DNA of 64,000 nt from Vicinamibacterales bacterium (lineage in GTDB: Bacteria > Acidobacteriota > Vicinamibacteria > Vicinamibacterales > UBA8438), in contig CATQHX010000015.1 in assembly GCA_958296065.1 (NCBI GenBank), positions 62,001 through 126,000 of the forward strand. Reading direction: 5' to 3'. The notes beneath the pieces were generated by a model that saw only the letters and a program-made list of their open reading frames with translations, did no database searches and was not told the DNA's origin. Of this stretch, positions 61,052-64,000 are shown piece after piece (positions within the stretch are counted from its first letter, which is position 1; each line of letters starts with the position of its first letter). The position numbers and the translations under genes are program-made.

Positions 61052-62167
61052 ATGCTCGGACCGTACACCCACCGAATCGACCCGATTCTGTTCGACGTCG
61101 GCGGTGTCCACCTCTGGTGGTACGGCCTCGGCTTCGCCCTCGGATTCCTCGAGCTGCACCTCTTCCTGAGGCGCGGCCACGGGCAACTGCGCCTGTCACC
61201 CAGAGAGGTGTGGAGCCTCAGCCTGTTCGTCGCCGTCGGCGTGCTGGTCGGCGGGCGCGCCGTCGAGATCGCCTTCGACGAATGGCCGTTCTACCGGGAT
61301 CACCTCCACCTGGTTCCCGCCTGGTGGCTCGGCGGCATGGCGACGCACGGCCTGCTGCTCGGCGGCGGGCTGGGCGCCGCGCTCTTCGCGCGCCGCTACG
61401 GCAAGCCGTTCCTCCTCGTGGCCGACGTCCTCGTCGTTCCCGCCGCGTTCCTGATGGGCATGGGACGCATCGGCAACTTCATCGACGGCCAGATCGTCGG
61501 CGCGGCAACCGACGTCTGGTGGGCGGTGAAGTTCCCCGACGCGGAAGGGTTCCGCCATCCTGTGGTGCTCTACGACGGCGCCAAGAACCTGTTGCTGATG
61601 GCGTACCTGCTCCACGTGCGGCGCGTGAACCGGACGCCGGGCGCGGTGGCCGCCCGCTTCGTCTTCTGGTACGCCTTCCCGCGCTTCTTCATCGACCTGT
61701 TGCGCGACTACCCCACCCACCGCCTCGCCCTCGGCACCGGACAGACGCTGAACATCGTGATGGCGGCGCTGGGCGCGGGCACCCTGTACCGGTCGCGGCT
61801 GCGGAGGCTCGGCCGGTTGAAGCGCACGGCCGGGTGGGGTCTTGCCACCGCGACGGCAACGGGTCGATCCGGCGACGCGGCTCCGCCGGCTCGGCGTGAC
61901 GACGCGCCGCCGCTCGTCTCTCAGCGCCTCGCCTTCGCCGGCCTGCTCGCGTTCTGCCTGACGATCCCGAGCAATTGGACCCAGGACGTTCCGGCCCGCT
62001 ACGGCGGACGCCACCCGGGACTGAAACATTCCTGGCTGTATCCGCACATCGACACCGCGCCGCCGACGTCGCAGGACCGTGATGCAGTTGCCGGGGCAGG
62101 CCGGGCGCGTGGACAACAGGCGATCCGAACGCTCGCGCCGGAGCGGGCGGCCGAGCTCGGGAGATGA
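61052..62167 (+). CDS. lgt: Lgt-type prolipoprotein diacylglyceryl transferase
   Basis: 371 residues with seven or so membrane segments. Lgt features are IDPILFDVGGVHLWWYGLGF, WLGGMATHGLLLGGGLGAAL with the catalytic His-Gly region, the signature GRIGNFIDGQIVG (Asn to Asp at the second conserved Asn), HPVVLYDGAKN and FWYAFPRFFIDLLRDYP. The enzyme attaches diacylglycerol to the lipobox Cys of prolipoproteins, such as the HAO-type lipoprotein here. The last ~100 residues after the membrane core are a low-complexity extension not typical of Lgt. Its stop overlaps the next start (ATGA). Confidence 0.87.
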   Translation: MLGPYTHRIDPILFDVGGVHLWWYGLGFALGFLELHLFLRRGHGQLRLSPREVWSLSLFVAVGVLVGGRAVEIAFDEWPFYRDHLHLVPAWWLGGMATHGLLLGGGLGAALFARRYGKPFLLVADVLVVPAAFLMGMGRIGNFIDGQIVGAATDVWWAVKFPDAEGFRHPVVLYDGAKNLLLMAYLLHVRRVNRTPGAVAARFVFWYAFPRFFIDLLRDYPTHRLALGTGQTLNIVMAALGAGTLYRSRLRRLGRLKRTAGWGLATATATGRSGDAAPPARRDDAPPLVSQRLAFAGLLAFCLTIPSNWTQDVPARYGGRHPGLKHSWLYPHIDTAPPTSQDRDAVAGAGRARGQQAIRTLAPERAAELGR

Positions 62168-62526
62168 CGATGCAGCGATTCCTGGGTTCGACAGTCATCC
62201 TCAGCCTGTTGGCCTTCCCGGCCCCTGCCGGCAGCCAGCCGCCCGCGCCGGGAACGGTCCGCGAACCCGAGAGCGGAACGGCGTTCCCCGTCGTCCTCAC
62301 ACCGCCGGGTACGACGACGCACCGTCTGGTCGGGACCGGCATCCGGCAGCGGACGATCTTCCGCGTCGACGTCTACGCGTTCGGCCTCTATGTCGATCCC
62401 GCCGGCGCCACGGCTGCGCTCGCGGCGTTCGCGGGAAGACAGGCCTCCGAGCTCAGCCGCGACGAACGCTTCCACCGGCACCTCCTTGGTAGTGGCAACA
62501 TGAAAAGGGACCTCGTGGCCACCTGA
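62164..62526 (+). pseudogene. Chalcone-isomerase-like protein gene cut by an IS21 element
   Basis: The signal peptide and start of a chalcone-isomerase-like domain are visible (FPVVLTPPGTTTHRLVGTGI, RQRTIFRVDVYAFGLYVDPA). At FHRHL the sequence enters the terminal repeats of the IS21 element (about 62487) and stops at 62526 after 120 codons. The family is normally ~190 residues and exported; role unknown in non-flavonoid bacteria. It overlaps lgt by four bases. Confidence 0.8.
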
Positions 62527-64000
62527 AAAGGGACCCCCTGAGCACTCAAGGAATGGCGTTCCTGCGGCGATGAATCGATGGACGAGACACGTTCGTCTCG
62601 TCGACATCGCCAGGAGGACGCGGAGGTGATCAGGATGAGTCAGTGGGCCGAGATCCGCCACCTGCATCTGGTGGAAGGGGTACCGAAGAAGGAGATTGCG
62701 CGGCGCCTGCAGCTGGACGTCAAGACGGTGCGCCGCGCCGTAGTCCGGCCGACGCCGCCGGTGCGGGTGTCGCCGCCGAGGGCCGGCAGCCTGGACCCGT
62801 GGCGGGACCAGATCGAGCAGTGGCTGCGGGAGGACCGGAAGTTGACCGCGAAGCGGATCCGCCGGTTGCTGTTGCCGTTGGCCGGCGCGGTCTCCCCGCG
62901 CACGGTGCGCCGCTACGTGGCGGCGCTGAGGAGGACTGTCACGTCGAAGGAGGCCTTCGTCCACCGCAGCGTGGCTGCTGGTACGACGATGGAGGTCGAC
63001 TTCGGCGAGTCGTGGGCCGACATCGCCGGGGCGCCGTGCAAGGTGAAGTACTTGGTGGCGACGCTGCCGTTCTCGAACGCGTACTTCGCCAAGGCGTATC
63101 CGGTCGAGCGGCTCGAGTCGCTGCTCGACGGCATCGAGTCGGCGTTCAAGTACTTTCGGGGCGTCGTGGACCGCGTTGTCCTCGATAACACCTCGCTGGC
63201 GGTCAAGGACGTGTTGGCCGGACGGGACCGGGTGCAGACCGAGGCATTCGAGGCGTTTCGGGGCGCGTATCCGTTCCGGGCCGAGTTCTGTGCGCCGGCG
63301 AAGGGCTGGGAAAAAGGTTCCGTGGAAAACGGCGTCAAATACGTCCGGAACCTGGTGTTCCGGCCGCGGCTGGCGGTGGAGAGCTGGGCGGCGCTCAACG
63401 CGACGATCCGCACCGAGCTGGAGGCCGACCTGCCGACGCGCCACCTCGACGACGGGCGCCCAGTGCAGGAAGCCTTGGCGCTGGAGCGGCAGCATCTGCG
63501 AGCGTTGCCCGAGCATCTTCCCGCCACCTGCCGCATCGTCGCCCGGGTGGCCGACAAGTTCGGCCATGTGCGGGTGGACCACGTCACCTACTCGGTGCCG
63601 GTCCGCCACGCCTGGCGGCCCGTGTGGGTGAAGCTGTATCACGACCGGGTGGCGATCGCCGTCGGCGCCGAGGTGGTTGCGGAGCATCCCCGGGCGTTCA
63701 GCCGGGGCACCAAGGTCCTCGACCCGTTCCACGTGCTGCCGTTGCTGGAACGCAAGCACCGGGCGGTGGCCGAGGCGACGGCGCTGGCCGGCTGGCGGCT
63801 GGCGCCGGTGTGGGAGCAGGTGCGGGCCGAGCTGGCCAAGCACACGCGCAAGCCCGATCAGGAGTGGGTCCGGATGCTGCGGTTGATGGAGACGTACCCG
63901 GCCGCGGCCGTCGAACGCGCGGTGGCCGCCGCGCTCGAACGGCATTCGCCGCGCCTGGAGACGGTGCGGCTCCTCCTCCGGCAGCAGCAGGCCGGCCCGC
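62487..64000 (+). mobile_element. IS21-family element, left part
   Basis: Two 21-base repeats, GTGGCAACATGAAAAGGGACC (first 20 at 62492, ends 62512) and its near-copy at 62515-62535 (19 of 21 identical), lie in tandem at the left end, as typical of IS21 terminal multiple repeats. The istA gene follows; istB and the right end lie beyond the window. Confidence 0.8.
62635..64000 (+). CDS. istA: IS21-family transposase IstA, 3' end beyond window
   Basis: 455 codons are visible without a stop. The N-terminal HTH reads IRHLHLVEGVPKKEIARRLQ, followed by LDVKTVRRAV. The catalytic core has TTMEVDFGESWADIAG (first Asp), VVDRVVLDNTSLAVKDVL (second Asp) and KGSVENGVKYVRNLVF (Glu), and the C-terminal beta-barrel has FGHVRVDHVTYSVPV. 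GGAGGTGA lies five bases before the ATG. It appears intact up to the window edge. Confidence 0.9.
   Translation, partial: MSQWAEIRHLHLVEGVPKKEIARRLQLDVKTVRRAVVRPTPPVRVSPPRAGSLDPWRDQIEQWLREDRKLTAKRIRRLLLPLAGAVSPRTVRRYVAALRRTVTSKEAFVHRSVAAGTTMEVDFGESWADIAGAPCKVKYLVATLPFSNAYFAKAYPVERLESLLDGIESAFKYFRGVVDRVVLDNTSLAVKDVLAGRDRVQTEAFEAFRGAYPFRAEFCAPAKGWEKGSVENGVKYVRNLVFRPRLAVESWAALNATIRTELEADLPTRHLDDGRPVQEALALERQHLRALPEHLPATCRIVARVADKFGHVRVDHVTYSVPVRHAWRPVWVKLYHDRVAIAVGAEVVAEHPRAFSRGTKVLDPFHVLPLLERKHRAVAEATALAGWRLAPVWEQVRAELAKHTRKPDQEWVRMLRLMETYPAAAVERAVAAALERHSPRLETVRLLLRQQQAGP

Noticed and set aside
1..64000. tRNA, rRNA or tmRNA genes and CRISPR arrays
   Set aside because: No cloverleaf with a proper T-loop and acceptor stem, no rRNA sequence and no spaced repeats were seen. 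GGTTCGAAGCTCG near 34435 has no matching arms.

Overview
The window is about two-thirds G+C and holds a dense set of exported oxidoreductases, multiheme cytochromes, a carboxypeptidase-regulatory/TonB-type receptor, Tat-exported enzymes and an ABC-permease/M1-peptidase fusion. This mix is typical of environmental Acidobacteriota (Vicinamibacteria-like) genomes. That placement is inferred from gene content only: there is no rRNA or tRNA gene and no universal phylogenetic marker here.

Layout. 1-6.1 kb: the start of a CBM9/DUF5916-type protein, an SDR without its catalytic Tyr, a frameshifted relic of a transporter, then a structured leader RNA in front of an MmgE/PrpD-MatC pair, a NIPSNAP protein, ArfB and a cold-shock protein. 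6.4-16 kb: periplasmic oxidation genes (beta-propeller protein, SoxC/SoxD-like pair, PQQ dehydrogenase, lactonase) and a TonB-type receptor. 16.2-24.3 kb: a heme-rich respiratory block with an octaheme HAO-family lipoprotein, a NapC-type tetraheme quinol oxidase and a small membrane protein. It also has an ATP-grasp ligase, a pentaheme cytochrome under a sigma-54 promoter with an upstream palindrome, an NtrB-like kinase, cytochrome c' and the wreck of an NtrC regulator. 24.3-28.6 kb: a polyhydroxyalkanoate locus (phaB, XRE regulator, phasin, class III phaC, phaE, phaJ-like) preceded by six copies of an octamer. 28.6-39.2 kb: CMD protein, Tat-exported PLP enzyme, PagL-like deacylase, a second copy of the leader RNA before a second PQQ dehydrogenase, a VapBC pair and an ABC exporter whose permease is fused to an M1 peptidase.

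39.3-49.2 kb is a decayed accessory island: a gutted cyclase gene, a Phd/PIN pair, a DUF4062 gene cut by an ISAzo13 element, an IS1634 element, a truncated IS1634 transposase abutting a truncated IS66 transposase, a KAP P-loop NTPase split by a one-base frame change, and a decayed second copy of the Phd antitoxin tail. From 62.5 kb an IS21 element cuts a chalcone-isomerase-like gene.

The most notable region is 49.2-59.1 kb, a largely co-directional minus-strand block. It holds two paralogous copies of a module made of a UGSC-family selenoprotein (in-frame TGA followed by a SECIS-like hairpin at the same offset in both) and a large uncharacterised partner protein. In the second copy the partner carries an N-terminal thioredoxin-like domain with a CATC motif. 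A LarA-type nickel racemase, an SSS symporter and a bifunctional enoyl-CoA hydratase/3-hydroxyacyl-CoA dehydrogenase sit in the same block. This suggests uptake and beta-oxidation-type processing of an organic acid with selenium-thiol redox proteins. The second main candidate for something undescribed is the covarying leader RNA found twice (1640-1728 and 31716-31798).
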